A stretch of 64,000 nt of DNA from Ramlibacter sp. Leaf400 (GTDB lineage: Bacteria > Pseudomonadota > Gammaproteobacteria > Burkholderiales > Burkholderiaceae_C), in assembly GCF_001424545.1 (NCBI RefSeq), contig NZ_LMQL01000009.1, forward strand, positions 1 to 64,000, read 5' to 3'. Numbering within the stretch: position 1 is the first letter of the stretch; each line of letters starts with the position of its first letter. The notes beneath the pieces are model-generated. The model was given only the letters and a program-made list of their open reading frames with translations. It was not told the DNA's origin and made no database searches. Positions 1 to 7,906 of the stretch are shown in pieces. The translations under genes were made by a program, and so were the position numbers.

Positions 1-70
1 GCTGTTGACCATCCTGAACGCGATGGTCAAGAGTTCGACGCCCTTCAGAAATCCAGCATCGGCCGCTTGA
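1..70 (+). CDS. C-terminal end of a probable IS110-family transposase (cut by window edge)
   Basis: An open frame enters from the left edge (first complete codon at position 2) and stops at TGA 68-70. Its last residues include LLTILNAMVKSSTPF, which resembles the RKLLTILNAM-type end of IS110/IS1111-family transposases. Only about 22 residues are visible, so neither intactness nor exact family can be judged. A palindromic dispersed repeat follows at once. The assignment rests on recognition of the C-terminal motif alone. Confidence 0.5.
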   Translation, partial: LLTILNAMVKSSTPFRNPASAA

Positions 71-86
71 CAACCAAGACAGTTGC

Positions 87-114
87 TGGATTCCCGCCTC
101 CGCGGGAATGACGG
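87..114. repeat. Dispersed palindromic repeat, single unit
   Basis: One copy of the repeat family that recurs through the window. The unit reads TGGATTCCCGCC-tc-CGCGGGAATGACG, an inverted repeat with a 2-base centre. It lies between the transposase remnant and the next gene. Confidence 0.8.
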
Positions 115-144
115 CCCGGACTGGCAGGATTGACGAGCCGCGGG

Positions 145-168
145 AGCGCCGGCCTTGACGCCGGCGCT
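145..168. other. Perfect 9-bp-stem hairpin in the leader of the next gene
   Basis: AGCGCCGGC (145-153) is separated by six bases from its exact complement GCCGGCGCT (160-168). No T-run follows, so it is not a canonical intrinsic terminator. It may be a structural element of the leader or a remnant of a repeat. The function is unknown. Confidence 0.5.
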
Positions 169-247
169 AACGTTTGCTTACGACCTTGTCCCCCTAACGC
201 GACAGTTCCGTTGGCTTGACGCCCGCGTCAATCCACAATCGCGCGTT

Positions 248-814
248 ATGTCCCTCAAGCTGTTCCGGTCGACGGGCTTCCATTCCATCCTCACCCCGGG
301 GGAGGCGCGCCTGGCGCTGCATCCGGGCTGGGCCGTGGCCGCCGTCGCGGGCTGGGTGGGCATCGCCTGCAATGCCTGGCTGTGGCAGGCGCTGGTCGGC
401 ATGGGGTCGCTGCTGCCGGCCATCGCGGCCAGCATCGGCATCGCCGGTGCCGTCGGTTTCTTCCTGAGCGTTTTCGGCTGGCGCCGCACCTTCAAGCCGG
501 CCGCCACCTTCGCCCTGCTGGGCAGCGCCCTGCTGTCCGGCGGCGTGTGGACCCAGACGATCCCGCCCACTTCGCTGGTGGACGACGCCACCCGCATTTC
601 CGCCCTGCTGCCCGCCTGGGCCTCGCTGTTCAGCTGGCAGGTCCCCATCCTGCTGGTACTGCTGGGTGGCCTGCCGGTGCTGTGGCTGTGGAACACGCAA
701 CTGCGCCGCCTGTCCGGCCCCGCCCAGCTGCGGTCCAACCTGGGCGGCATCTTCCTCTGGTTCTTCGTCGCCTCGGTCGGCTTCGCGCTGCTCGGCCGCC
801 TGGCCGCCGCCTGA
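248..814 (+). CDS. Orphan EptA_B_N-like membrane domain protein
   Basis: A predicted inner-membrane protein of 188 residues with four to five hydrophobic segments. The start MSLKLFRSTGFHSIL and the segment GWRRTFKPAATFALL resemble the N-terminal membrane domain of lipid A phosphoethanolamine transferases (EptA_B_N). The catalytic periplasmic alkaline-phosphatase-like domain of EptA, normally about 350 further residues, is absent: the frame stops at 812-814, directly against the convergent neighbour. An upstream in-frame ATG at 155 would add 31 residues that lie partly in the hairpin and do not resemble the family, so 248 is preferred. It is either a stand-alone domain known in this lineage or a truncated eptA. 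Transferase activity is not expected. Confidence 0.6.
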   Translation: MSLKLFRSTGFHSILTPGEARLALHPGWAVAAVAGWVGIACNAWLWQALVGMGSLLPAIAASIGIAGAVGFFLSVFGWRRTFKPAATFALLGSALLSGGVWTQTIPPTSLVDDATRISALLPAWASLFSWQVPILLVLLGGLPVLWLWNTQLRRLSGPAQLRSNLGGIFLWFFVASVGFALLGRLAAA

Positions 815-1894
815 TCAGAACAGCCGGCCCTGCCCGGCCGGCGACGGCGGGCGGAACAGGCTGGTGTCCATCTCCACCCGCTCCCGGTTGAACCCCAGCC
901 GCGCCGCCGCCTTGCGAAAGCGCTGGCCGATCAGCTCCGCCCACGGGCCGCTGCCCTTCATGCGCGTGGCGAAGTCGGCGTCGTAGTCCTTGCCGCCCCG
1001 CATGTCCTGCACCCGGGCCATCACCCTCTCGGCCCGCTGCGGATAGTGCAGTTGCAGCCACTGCCGGAACAGCGGGCTCACCTCCCAGGGCAGGCGCAGC
1101 ACGTGATAGAAGGCGCTGCGCGCGCCGGCGTCCCAGGCGGCTTCGAGCACCTGTTCCATGTCGTCGGTGAGGAATGGGATCTGCGGCGCCAGGCTCACGC
1201 CGCAGGGCACGCCGGCTTCGGCCAGGGTGCGCAGCAGGCGCAGCCGCCGGTGGGGCGCGGCGGCCCGCGGCTCCAGCTTGCGCGTGAGGTCGGCGTCCAG
1301 CGTGGTGATGGTGACGTAGACGGCCGCCAGCTTCCGGTGGGCCATGGGCGCGATCAGGTCCAGGTCGCGCTCGACCCCGGCGGACTTGGTCACCAGCGAG
1401 AAAGCGTGGTCGGTCTCGTGCAGCACCTCGATCACCGATCGCGTGAGCCGCAGCTCCCGCTCGACCGGCTGGTAGCAGTCGGTGGCCGTGCCGATGGCGA
1501 TCATCTTGGGCTGGTAGTTCCGCCGGGAGATCTCGCGCCGCAGGACGTCGGCGACACCGCGCTTGGCGATGATGCGCGTCTCGAAATCCAGCCCCGGCGA
1601 CAGGTTCAGGTAGCTGTGCGTCGGCCGCGCGTAGCAGTAGATGCAGCCGTGCTCGCAGCCGCGGTACGGGTTGAGCGATCGCTCGAAGTAGATGTCGGGC
1701 GAGTCCACGTCCCCGATCACGCTGCGCGGGGCCTCCCAGGTCACTTCGGTCCGGGGCGGCAGCGAGCCGTCTTCCGGTTCGACTTCCCAGCCGTCGTCGA
1801 AGGCTTCCCGGGCATCGCGCTCGAAGCGATGGGGATGGCGGGTGGCCGTGCCACGGCCCTTGATGGCCTCGACCGGGATCAGCGAAATGCTCAT
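815..1894 (-). CDS. PA0069-family radical SAM protein (SplB-like)
   Basis: Predicted radical SAM enzyme of the COG1533 (DNA repair photolyase/SplB-like) group. The [4Fe-4S] motif C-x3-C-x2-C is visible as CEHGCIYC, about 90 residues in, within NPYRGCEHGCIYCYARPTH, the signature of the PA0069/Rv2578c family. The conserved AIGTATDCYQPVER and VSLAPQIP segments are also present. The substrate is unknown for this family. Two starts are possible: ATG at 1909 (364 residues) lies inside a LexA-like box, while ATG at 1894 (359 residues) lies just downstream of it; the second is preferred for that reason, although neither has a clear Shine-Dalgarno. The stop abuts the stop of the convergent membrane protein. 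SOS control would suit a role in nucleic-acid repair, but that is inference. Confidence 0.85.
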   Translation of the reverse strand: MSISLIPVEAIKGRGTATRHPHRFERDAREAFDDGWEVEPEDGSLPPRTEVTWEAPRSVIGDVDSPDIYFERSLNPYRGCEHGCIYCYARPTHSYLNLSPGLDFETRIIAKRGVADVLRREISRRNYQPKMIAIGTATDCYQPVERELRLTRSVIEVLHETDHAFSLVTKSAGVERDLDLIAPMAHRKLAAVYVTITTLDADLTRKLEPRAAAPHRRLRLLRTLAEAGVPCGVSLAPQIPFLTDDMEQVLEAAWDAGARSAFYHVLRLPWEVSPLFRQWLQLHYPQRAERVMARVQDMRGGKDYDADFATRMKGSGPWAELIGQRFRKAAARLGFNRERVEMDTSLFRPPSPAGQGRLF

Positions 1895-1895
1895 G

Positions 1896-1915
1896 GACTG
1901 TATTTTCATCCAGTA
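1896..1915 (-). promoter_or_regulatory. LexA-like SOS box at the start of the radical SAM gene
   Basis: GACTGTATTTTCATCCAGTA matches 15 of 20 positions of the E. coli LexA consensus TACTG(TA)5CAGTA, including CTG-N10-CAG with exact spacing. It overlaps the upstream alternative start codon (1907-1909) of the radical SAM gene and precedes its ATG at 1894. LexA bound here would block initiation of that gene. The divergent gbsR start is about 85 bp away. Confidence 0.7.
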
Positions 1916-1948
1916 TTGGCAGGCCGTGTAACCCTGCCGTGCATACCA

Positions 1949-1973
1949 ACTTTTCAGAACTTACTGAAAGTTC
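1949..1973. promoter_or_regulatory. Palindromic operator candidate upstream of gbsR-cydAB
   Basis: The element aacTTTTCAG-aactta-CTGAAAGtt contains a perfect inverted repeat TTTCAG/CTGAAA with a 6-base centre, extended to AACTTT/AAAGTT with one extra T. It lies 26-50 bases before the gbsR ATG. Position and symmetry suit a dimeric GbsR/MarR regulator acting on its own operon. No binding data exist in the sequence. Confidence 0.5.
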
Positions 1974-1998
1974 ATGCCGCCCACGGCACAATCTCGCC

Positions 1999-2583
1999 AT
2001 GCCTTTGCAGGACCACCTCCCCCCGCTATCGCGCGAATTCGTCTCGCACTTCGGCGAGATGGGCAGCCGCTGGGGCATCAACCGCACCGTCGGCCAGATC
2101 TACGCGCTGATCTTCATCTCTCAGCGCGCGCTCAACGCCGACGAGATCGCCGAGGCGCTGGAGTTCTCGCGCTCCAACGTCAGCATGGGGCTGAAGGAGC
2201 TCCAGTCCTGGCGCCTGGTGCGCCTGAAGCACCTGCCCGGCGACCGGCGCGAGTACTTCGAGGCCCCGGGCGACGTGTGGGAAATCTTCCGCGTGCTGGC
2301 CGAGGAGCGCCGGCGCCGCGAGATCGAACCCACCCTCTCGATGCTGCGCATGGCGATGCTGCAGCAGCCGGTCAACGACGCCGACCGGCATGCACAGGAG
2401 CGCATGCGGCAGATGCACGACCTGATCGACCGGCTGATGACCTGGTTCGACGATGTGCAAAAGCTCGCGCCGGAGACGGCGATGCAACTCATGGGAATGG
2501 GCGCCACGGTGACCCGGGTGCTCGAGTTCAAGGACCGGATGACGGGCAAGGGCGCGTCACAAACGAAGAAAACGGAGTCATGA
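1999..2583 (+). CDS. GbsR/MarR-family transcriptional regulator of the bd-oxidase operon
   Basis: A 194-residue winged-helix regulator of the GbsR branch. The N-terminal REFVSHFGEMGSRWGINRTVG segment, the recognition region LNADEIAEALEFSRSNVSMGLKEL and the wing LPGDRREYFEA are typical. The C-terminal half is helical and probably dimerises. ATG 1999 is chosen because it begins right before the conserved region; an upstream in-frame ATG at 1939 would place the operator-like palindrome inside the gene. The stop is separated from cydA by a single base (TGAcATG), so the regulator and the oxidase are co-transcribed and probably translationally coupled. It likely senses a redox or respiratory signal and controls its own operon, inferred from context. 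Confidence 0.85.
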   Translation: MPLQDHLPPLSREFVSHFGEMGSRWGINRTVGQIYALIFISQRALNADEIAEALEFSRSNVSMGLKELQSWRLVRLKHLPGDRREYFEAPGDVWEIFRVLAEERRRREIEPTLSMLRMAMLQQPVNDADRHAQERMRQMHDLIDRLMTWFDDVQKLAPETAMQLMGMGATVTRVLEFKDRMTGKGASQTKKTES

Positions 2584-2584
2584 C

Positions 2585-3967
2585 ATGGACGCCCTCCTGC
2601 TCTCGCGCATCCAGTTCGCCGCCAACATCAGCTTCCACATCCTCTTTCCCACCATCAACATCGCACTGGGCTGGTTCCTGGTGTACTTCCGGCTGCGCGG
2701 CAACTTCGCGCGCGGCCACGAGGATGCGCGCTACTGGGAGGAGGCCTACTACCTCTGGACCAAGGTGTTCGCCCTGAGCTTCGCGCTGGGCGTGGTGTCG
2801 GGCATCACCATGAGCTTCCAGTTCGGCACCAACTGGCCGGGCTTCATGGAGAAGGCCGGCAACATCGCCGGGCCGCTGCTCGGCTACGAGGTGCTCACAG
2901 CCTTCTTCCTGGAGGCCACCTTCCTGGGGATCATGCTGTTCGGGCGGAGCCGCGTGTCCGACCGCACCCACCTGTTGGCTTCGCTCATGGTCGCGGCCGG
3001 CACCACGCTGTCGGCCTTCTGGATCCTGAGCCTGAACTCGTGGATGCAGACGCCCGTGGGCTACAAGATGATCGACGGCGTGATGCACGCGGACAGCTGG
3101 GCCCAGATCGTCTTCAACCCCTCGTTCCCCTACCGGCTCGCGCACAAGCTGCTGGCCTCGACGCTCACCGCGTCCTTCCTGATCGCGGGCCTGTCGGCCT
3201 ACCAGTTCCTGACCAGGTCCAGCAACGGCGGCACGCTGCGGGCGATGCGCACCGCGGTCACGGTGGCGGCCTTCGCCGTGCCGCTGCAGATCGTCGCCGG
3301 CGACCTGCACGGGCTGAACACGCTGGAGCACCAGCCGGCCAAGATCGCCGCCGTCGAAGGCCTGTGGAAGACCGAGAAGCGCGCGCCGCTCACCCTCTTC
3401 GGCATCCCCAACGAAGCCGAGCGCCGCACCGACTACGCGATCAAGCTGCCCGGCTTCGCCAGCCTGATCCTGGCCCATGACATGGACGCGGAGCTCAAGG
3501 GGCTGGACCAGTTCGAGGGCGCGCATCCGCCGGTGGCGCCGGTGTTCTGGAGCTTCCGCGTGATGGTGGGCATGGGCGTGCTGATGCTGCTGGTGGCCTG
3601 GTGGGCGATGTGGACCCAGTGGCGCGGCCGCGCCTTCCAGGACCGGCAGCCGTTCACGGTGATGCAGCTGCGCGTGCTGGCCGGCATGACCTTCTCGGGC
3701 TGGGTCGCCACGCTCGCCGGCTGGTGGGTGACCGAGATCGGCCGCCAGCCCTTCATCGTCTACGGCGTGCTGCGCACCGCGGATATGGTGGCCGACCACC
3801 CGCCCGGGCTGGTGCTCACCACCCTGGTCGCCTACCTCGCGGTCTATGCCTTCCTGCTGGCCGCCTACGTGCTGGTGCTGATGTACATGAGCCGGCATCC
3901 CGCCATGCCCACGCCCGATGCGCCGCAGAGCCCCAAGCCCGGCATGCCGATCGGCGGACCGGCCTGA
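2585..3967 (+). CDS. cydA: Cytochrome bd-type quinol oxidase subunit I (CIO-like)
   Basis: Subunit I of the cytochrome bd family (460 residues), which oxidises quinol and reduces O2 at the inner membrane without pumping protons. RIQFAANISFHILFP carries the N-terminal haem-ligand histidine (His18). ITMSFQFGTNWPGF, GYEVLTAFFLEATFLG and SFWILSLNSWMQTP-type segments are conserved family blocks. The quinol-binding loop is short, as in cyanide-insensitive oxidases (CioA), and the distal GRQPFIVYGVLRT block is present. It lies between gbsR and cydB with 14 bases before the next start. High oxygen affinity and use under low oxygen or respiratory stress are family knowledge. Confidence 0.93.
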   Translation: MDALLLSRIQFAANISFHILFPTINIALGWFLVYFRLRGNFARGHEDARYWEEAYYLWTKVFALSFALGVVSGITMSFQFGTNWPGFMEKAGNIAGPLLGYEVLTAFFLEATFLGIMLFGRSRVSDRTHLLASLMVAAGTTLSAFWILSLNSWMQTPVGYKMIDGVMHADSWAQIVFNPSFPYRLAHKLLASTLTASFLIAGLSAYQFLTRSSNGGTLRAMRTAVTVAAFAVPLQIVAGDLHGLNTLEHQPAKIAAVEGLWKTEKRAPLTLFGIPNEAERRTDYAIKLPGFASLILAHDMDAELKGLDQFEGAHPPVAPVFWSFRVMVGMGVLMLLVAWWAMWTQWRGRAFQDRQPFTVMQLRVLAGMTFSGWVATLAGWWVTEIGRQPFIVYGVLRTADMVADHPPGLVLTTLVAYLAVYAFLLAAYVLVLMYMSRHPAMPTPDAPQSPKPGMPIGGPA

Positions 3968-3981
3968 AGGAGGACCCCACC

Positions 3982-4992
3982 ATGGAACTGAACTGGACCA
4001 CCCTGCTGCCCCTGGTCTTCATGGCCGTGATGGGCCTGTCGCTGCTGGCCTACGTGGTGCTGGACGGCTACGACCTCGGCGTGGGCATCCTGCTGCCCTT
4101 CGCCACCGACGTCGAGAAGGACATCATGGTGTCCAGCATCGGCCCGTTCTGGGACGCCAACGAGACCTGGCTGGTGCTGGGCATCGGCGTGCTGCTGGTC
4201 GCCTTCCCGTTCGCCCACAGCCTGGTGCTCACCAACCTCTACCTGCCGGTGGCGGTGATGCTGATCGGGCTGATCCTGCGCGGCGTGTCGTTCGACTTCC
4301 GCGTCAAGGCGCGGGCGGCACGCAAGGGCATGTGGAACGCCCTCTTCTCGACGGGCTCGCTGATGGCGGCCATGGCCCAGGGCTGGATGCTGGGCGCCTA
4401 CCTCACCAGCTTCGACCGCGGTCCCTGGTCGCTGGCGTTCGCCTTCGGCATCGCGGTGACGCTGCCCACGGCCTACGCGATGCTGGGGGCCGGCTGGCTG
4501 ATCATGAAGACCTGGGACGAGCTGCAGGCCAAGGCCGTGGCCTGGGCCCGCAAGGTGCTGTGGCCGATGGGCGTGGCGCTGGCGGGCATCTCGATGGCCA
4601 CGCCGCTGGTCAGCCGCACGGTGTTCGACAAGTGGTTCGCCATGCCGCAGCTGATCGGGCTGCTGCCCATCCCCGTGGCCTGCGCGGCGGCCTTCTACGC
4701 GGCCTGGCACGTGACCCGCCGCCCCAACGTGGTGGCGGCGGGCTACGGCTGGGTGGTGTTCGCCAGCACGGTGCTGCTGTTCGTGATGGCGTTCCTCGGG
4801 CTGGCCTACAGCATCTACCCGTTCATCGTGATCGACCGGATGACCGTGTGGCAGGCGGCCAGCGCCCACGAGTCGCTGGTGGTGATCTTCATCGGCGTGG
4901 CGATCACGCTGCCGGCGATCGTGGTCTACACGATCTTCATGTACCGGGTGTTCTGGGGGCGGGCGCGCGAGCTGAGTTACGCCGCGAAATGA
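3982..4992 (+). CDS. cydB: Cytochrome bd-type quinol oxidase subunit II
   Basis: Subunit II of the bd oxidase (336 residues), a multi-spanning membrane partner of CydA. Recognised by VVLDGYDLGVGILLPF near the N-terminus, GPFWDANETWLVLG and LRGVSFDFR. The start at 3982 follows a strong AGGAGG-type site (3967-3973). No cydX-like small subunit gene follows; the next 66 bases are occupied by a dispersed palindromic repeat pair, and then the convergent nitronate monooxygenase gene begins. Confidence 0.93.
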   Translation: MELNWTTLLPLVFMAVMGLSLLAYVVLDGYDLGVGILLPFATDVEKDIMVSSIGPFWDANETWLVLGIGVLLVAFPFAHSLVLTNLYLPVAVMLIGLILRGVSFDFRVKARAARKGMWNALFSTGSLMAAMAQGWMLGAYLTSFDRGPWSLAFAFGIAVTLPTAYAMLGAGWLIMKTWDELQAKAVAWARKVLWPMGVALAGISMATPLVSRTVFDKWFAMPQLIGLLPIPVACAAAFYAAWHVTRRPNVVAAGYGWVVFASTVLLFVMAFLGLAYSIYPFIVIDRMTVWQAASAHESLVVIFIGVAITLPAIVVYTIFMYRVFWGRARELSYAAK

Positions 4993-5051
4993 CGTCGTCC
5001 CCGCGCAGGCGGGGCGGAACGCACTGGATTCCCGCCTCCGCGGGAATGACG
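4993..5051. repeat. Dispersed palindromic repeat, inverted pair
   Basis: Two units in opposite orientation: GTCGTCCCCGCgcaGGCGGGG followed by TGGATTCCCGCCtcCGCGGGAATGACG. They fill the gap between the convergent cydB and nitronate monooxygenase genes. Transcripts from either side would read into a strong stem, so a role as a transcript end is plausible, though no T-run is present. Confidence 0.8.
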
Positions 5052-5058
5052 AGGCTTG

Positions 5059-6015
5059 TCAGATCGCCAGGCGAATCCTTGCGGCGTCGTACTCGCTCCT
5101 GAGCCGGGCCACGAAGGCGGCGACGTTGATGATCTCGTCCACCGCGCCTATGCCCTGGCCGCAGCCCCAGATGTCCTTCCAGGCCTTCTTGCTGTCGCCG
5201 CCGCCGAAGTTCATCTTGCTGGGGTCGCTCTCCGGCAGGTTGTCCGGGTCGAGCCCGGCGTTGCGGATGGAGGGCTTGAGGTAGTTGCCGTGCACGCCGG
5301 TGAACAGGTTCGAGTAGACGATGTCGTCGCTCGTGCTCTCGACGATGGCCTGCTTGTAGGCCTCGGACGCCCGGGCCTCGTGGGTGGCGATGAAGGCCGA
5401 GCCGATGTACGCGAAATCCGCGCCCATGGCCTGCGCCGCCAGCACCGCGCCGCCGTTGGCGATGGCACCGGACAGCGCCACCGGGCCGTCGAACCACTGG
5501 CGGATCTCCTGCACCAGCGCGAACGGGCTCTTGATGCCCGCATGGCCGCCGGCGCCCGCCGCCACGGCGATCAGGCCGTCGGCGCCCTTCTCGACCGCCT
5601 TGCGCGCGAAGGCGTTGTTGATGATGTCGTGCAGCACCACGCCGCCGTAGGAATGGATGGCGTCGTTGACGTCGGTGCGCGCGCCCAGCGAGGTGATGAT
5701 CACCGGCACCTTGCGCTTGACCACCACCTCCATGTCGTGCTCGAGCCGGTCGTTGCTCTTGTGCACGATCTGGTTGATGGCGAACGGCGCCGCGGGCCGC
5801 TCGGGGTGCGCCCGGTCGTGCGCCGCCAGCGCCTCGGTGATCTCGTGCAGCCATTCATCCAGCTGCGACGCGGGCCGGGCGTTGAGCGCCGGCATCGAGC
5901 CGATGATGCCGGCCTTGCACTGCTCGATGACCAGCTTGGGGTTGCTGACGATGAACAGCGGCGAGCCGATCACCGGCAGCGCCAGGTTGCGCAGGGCGGG
6001 AGGCAGACGCGACAT
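5059..6015 (-). CDS. Nitronate monooxygenase (2-nitropropane dioxygenase family)
   Basis: A 318-residue FMN-dependent TIM-barrel enzyme of the NMO family, which oxidises alkyl nitronates such as propionate-3-nitronate to carbonyl compounds and nitrite. LALPVIGSPLFIVSNPKL at the N-terminus, AAGAGGHAG (FMN/active-site loop), LSGAIANGGAVLAAQAMGAD and GSAFIATHEA are family hallmarks. Its ATG shares one base with the stop of the upstream acyl-CoA dehydrogenase gene (TGATG on the minus strand), so the two are translationally coupled. This suggests a shared catabolic or detoxifying role; enoyl-reductase-like members exist in the same fold, so the substrate is uncertain. Confidence 0.85.
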   Translation of the reverse strand: MSRLPPALRNLALPVIGSPLFIVSNPKLVIEQCKAGIIGSMPALNARPASQLDEWLHEITEALAAHDRAHPERPAAPFAINQIVHKSNDRLEHDMEVVVKRKVPVIITSLGARTDVNDAIHSYGGVVLHDIINNAFARKAVEKGADGLIAVAAGAGGHAGIKSPFALVQEIRQWFDGPVALSGAIANGGAVLAAQAMGADFAYIGSAFIATHEARASEAYKQAIVESTSDDIVYSNLFTGVHGNYLKPSIRNAGLDPDNLPESDPSKMNFGGGDSKKAWKDIWGCGQGIGAVDEIINVAAFVARLRSEYDAARIRLAI

Positions 6016-7805
6016 CAGAACGCCTCGAGCGCCAGGCCGGTCACGCTGTCCGCGCCTTCGACGATGCTGTCGCGCAGGCCGGGCACGCGCGACAGGATGT
6101 GGTCGGCATAGAAGCGCGCCGTCGTCACCTTGGCCTGCATGAAGGCCGTGTCCTCGCCCCGGCCGGCCAGCTCCTCGGCCGCCAGCAGCGATCGGGCCAG
6201 CTGCCAGCCCGCCACCAGGTTTCCCGCCAGCATCAGGTAGGGCACCGAGCCGGCGAAGGCCGCGTTCGGGCTGCCCTTGGCCTGGGCCGCGATGAAGTCC
6301 ACCACGTCCAGGAAGCCCTTGCGCGCGGCGGTCAGCCGGCGCAGCACGGCACGCGCCGCGACGGTGTCGCGACGCGCCAGCTCGCCCTCGGTCTTCTCGA
6401 TCTGCGCCGCGATGGCGCGGGCGGTCTGGCCGCCGTCGCGCGCGGTCTTGCGGCCGACCAGGTCGTTGGCCTGGATCGCGGTCGTGCCTTCGTAGATGGT
6501 GAGGATCTTGGCGTCGCGGTAGTACTGGGCCGCGCCGGTCTCCTCGATGAAGCCCATGCCGCCGTGCACCTGCACGCCCAACGAGGTGACCTCCAGGCTC
6601 ATCTCGGTGGAGAAGCCCTTCACCAGCGGCACCATGAACTCATAGAAGGCCTGGTTCTGCTTGCGCACTTGCGCGTCGGGATGGTGGTGCGAGGCGTCGT
6701 ACGCGGCCGCGGCCACGCTGGCCATCGCGCGGCAGCCCTCGGTGTAGGCGCGCATCGTCATCAGCATGCGCTTGACGTCCGGGTGGTGGATGATGGGCGC
6801 GCTGGTGTTCATCGAGCCGTCCACCGGCCGCGACTGGACGCGGTCCTTCGCGTACGCCACTGCCTTCTGGTAGGCGCGCTCTGCGATCGCGATGCCCTGC
6901 ACGCCGACGGCGTAGCGGGCCGCGTTCATCATGATGAACATGTACTCCAGGCCGCGGTTCTCCTGGCCCACGATGTAGCCGACGGCGCCGCCGTGGTCGC
7001 CGTACTGCAGCACGGCGGTCGGCGAGGCCTTGATGCCCAGCTTGTGCTCGATGCTCACGCAGTGCACGTCGTTGCGCGCGCCCGGCGTGCCATCCTTGTC
7101 GACCATGAACTTGGGCACGACGAACAGGCTGATGCCCTTGACGCCCTCCGGCGCGCCCACCACCCGCGCCAGCACGAGGTGGACGATGTTGTCCGCCATG
7201 TCGTGCTCGCCATAGGTGATGAAGATCTTGGTGCCGAAGATCCTGTAGGTGCCGTCGGGCTGCGGCTCGGCGCGGGTGCGCACCTGCGCCAGGTCGCTGC
7301 CGGCCTGCGGCTCGGTCAGGTTCATGGTGCCGGTCCACTCGCCGCTCACCAGCCGCTCCAGGTAGGTGGCCTTGAGGTCGTCCGAGCCGGCGGTCAGCAG
7401 CGCCTCGATGGCGCCGTCGGTCAAGAGCGGGCACAGCGCGAAGCTGAGGTTGGCCGAGTTGAGCATCTCGCCGCAGGCGGCACCGATGGTCTTGGGCAGG
7501 CCCTGGCCGCCGAAACCGGCCGGGTGCTGCAGGCCCTGCCAGCCGCCCTCGCTGTACTGGCGGTACGCGTCCTTGAAGCCCGGCGTGGTGGCGACGTTGC
7601 CGTCCTTCCAGCTCGAGGGGTTCTGGTCGCCGGCCACGTTGAGCGGGGCCACCACTTCCTCGTTGAATTTCGCGCACTCGTGCAGCACGGCCTGCGCGGT
7701 CTCGAAGCCGGCTTCCTCGAAGCCGGGGATCTTCGCGATCTCGTCGATGCCCGCCAGGTGGCGGATGTCGAAGAGCATGTCCTTGACGGGGGCTCGGTAG
7801 GTCAT
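6015..7805 (-). CDS. Acyl-CoA dehydrogenase, large form with C-terminal extension
   Basis: FAD-dependent acyl-CoA dehydrogenase of the ~600-residue class (596 residues). TMNLTEPQAGSDLAQVRTRA (flavin/substrate segment), VHGGMGFIEETGAAQYYRDA and the catalytic-glutamate block LTIYEGTTAIQANDLVGRK are visible, followed by a roughly 130-residue helical C-terminal domain typical of this class. It transfers electrons from acyl-CoA to ETF, encoded just upstream on the same strand (7907-9591), forming one electron-transfer module with the nitronate monooxygenase downstream. The chain-length specificity cannot be told from sequence by eye. Confidence 0.93.
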   Translation of the reverse strand: MTYRAPVKDMLFDIRHLAGIDEIAKIPGFEEAGFETAQAVLHECAKFNEEVVAPLNVAGDQNPSSWKDGNVATTPGFKDAYRQYSEGGWQGLQHPAGFGGQGLPKTIGAACGEMLNSANLSFALCPLLTDGAIEALLTAGSDDLKATYLERLVSGEWTGTMNLTEPQAGSDLAQVRTRAEPQPDGTYRIFGTKIFITYGEHDMADNIVHLVLARVVGAPEGVKGISLFVVPKFMVDKDGTPGARNDVHCVSIEHKLGIKASPTAVLQYGDHGGAVGYIVGQENRGLEYMFIMMNAARYAVGVQGIAIAERAYQKAVAYAKDRVQSRPVDGSMNTSAPIIHHPDVKRMLMTMRAYTEGCRAMASVAAAAYDASHHHPDAQVRKQNQAFYEFMVPLVKGFSTEMSLEVTSLGVQVHGGMGFIEETGAAQYYRDAKILTIYEGTTAIQANDLVGRKTARDGGQTARAIAAQIEKTEGELARRDTVAARAVLRRLTAARKGFLDVVDFIAAQAKGSPNAAFAGSVPYLMLAGNLVAGWQLARSLLAAEELAGRGEDTAFMQAKVTTARFYADHILSRVPGLRDSIVEGADSVTGLALEAF

Positions 7806-7818
7806 TGCGTGAACTCCA

Positions 7819-7894
7819 GGGGCTAGGGACTAGGGGCTAGGGACTAGGGGGATCTGGCTGTTCCCTAGCCCCGAGCCCCCAGCCCCTAGTCCCT
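7819..7894. repeat. Tandem 7-bp repeat folding into an imperfect long hairpin
   Basis: Four 7-bp units alternate GGGGCTA and GGGACTA (7819-7846), then a short spacer, then a complementary arm CCCTAGCCCC...AGCCCCTAGTCCCT (7863-7894). The 14 bases at 7825-7838 pair perfectly with 7881-7894. It lies in the 101-bp gap between etfA and the acyl-CoA dehydrogenase on the same strand. It may attenuate transcription or protect the etf message; it is also a candidate replication-slippage locus. Confidence 0.75.
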
Positions 7895-7906
7895 GCGAGT
7901 AAAAGC

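Noticed and set aside
4993..5058. A cydX-like small subunit gene after cydB
   Set aside because: The 66-bp gap is filled by a palindromic repeat pair and contains no start with a hydrophobic open frame.
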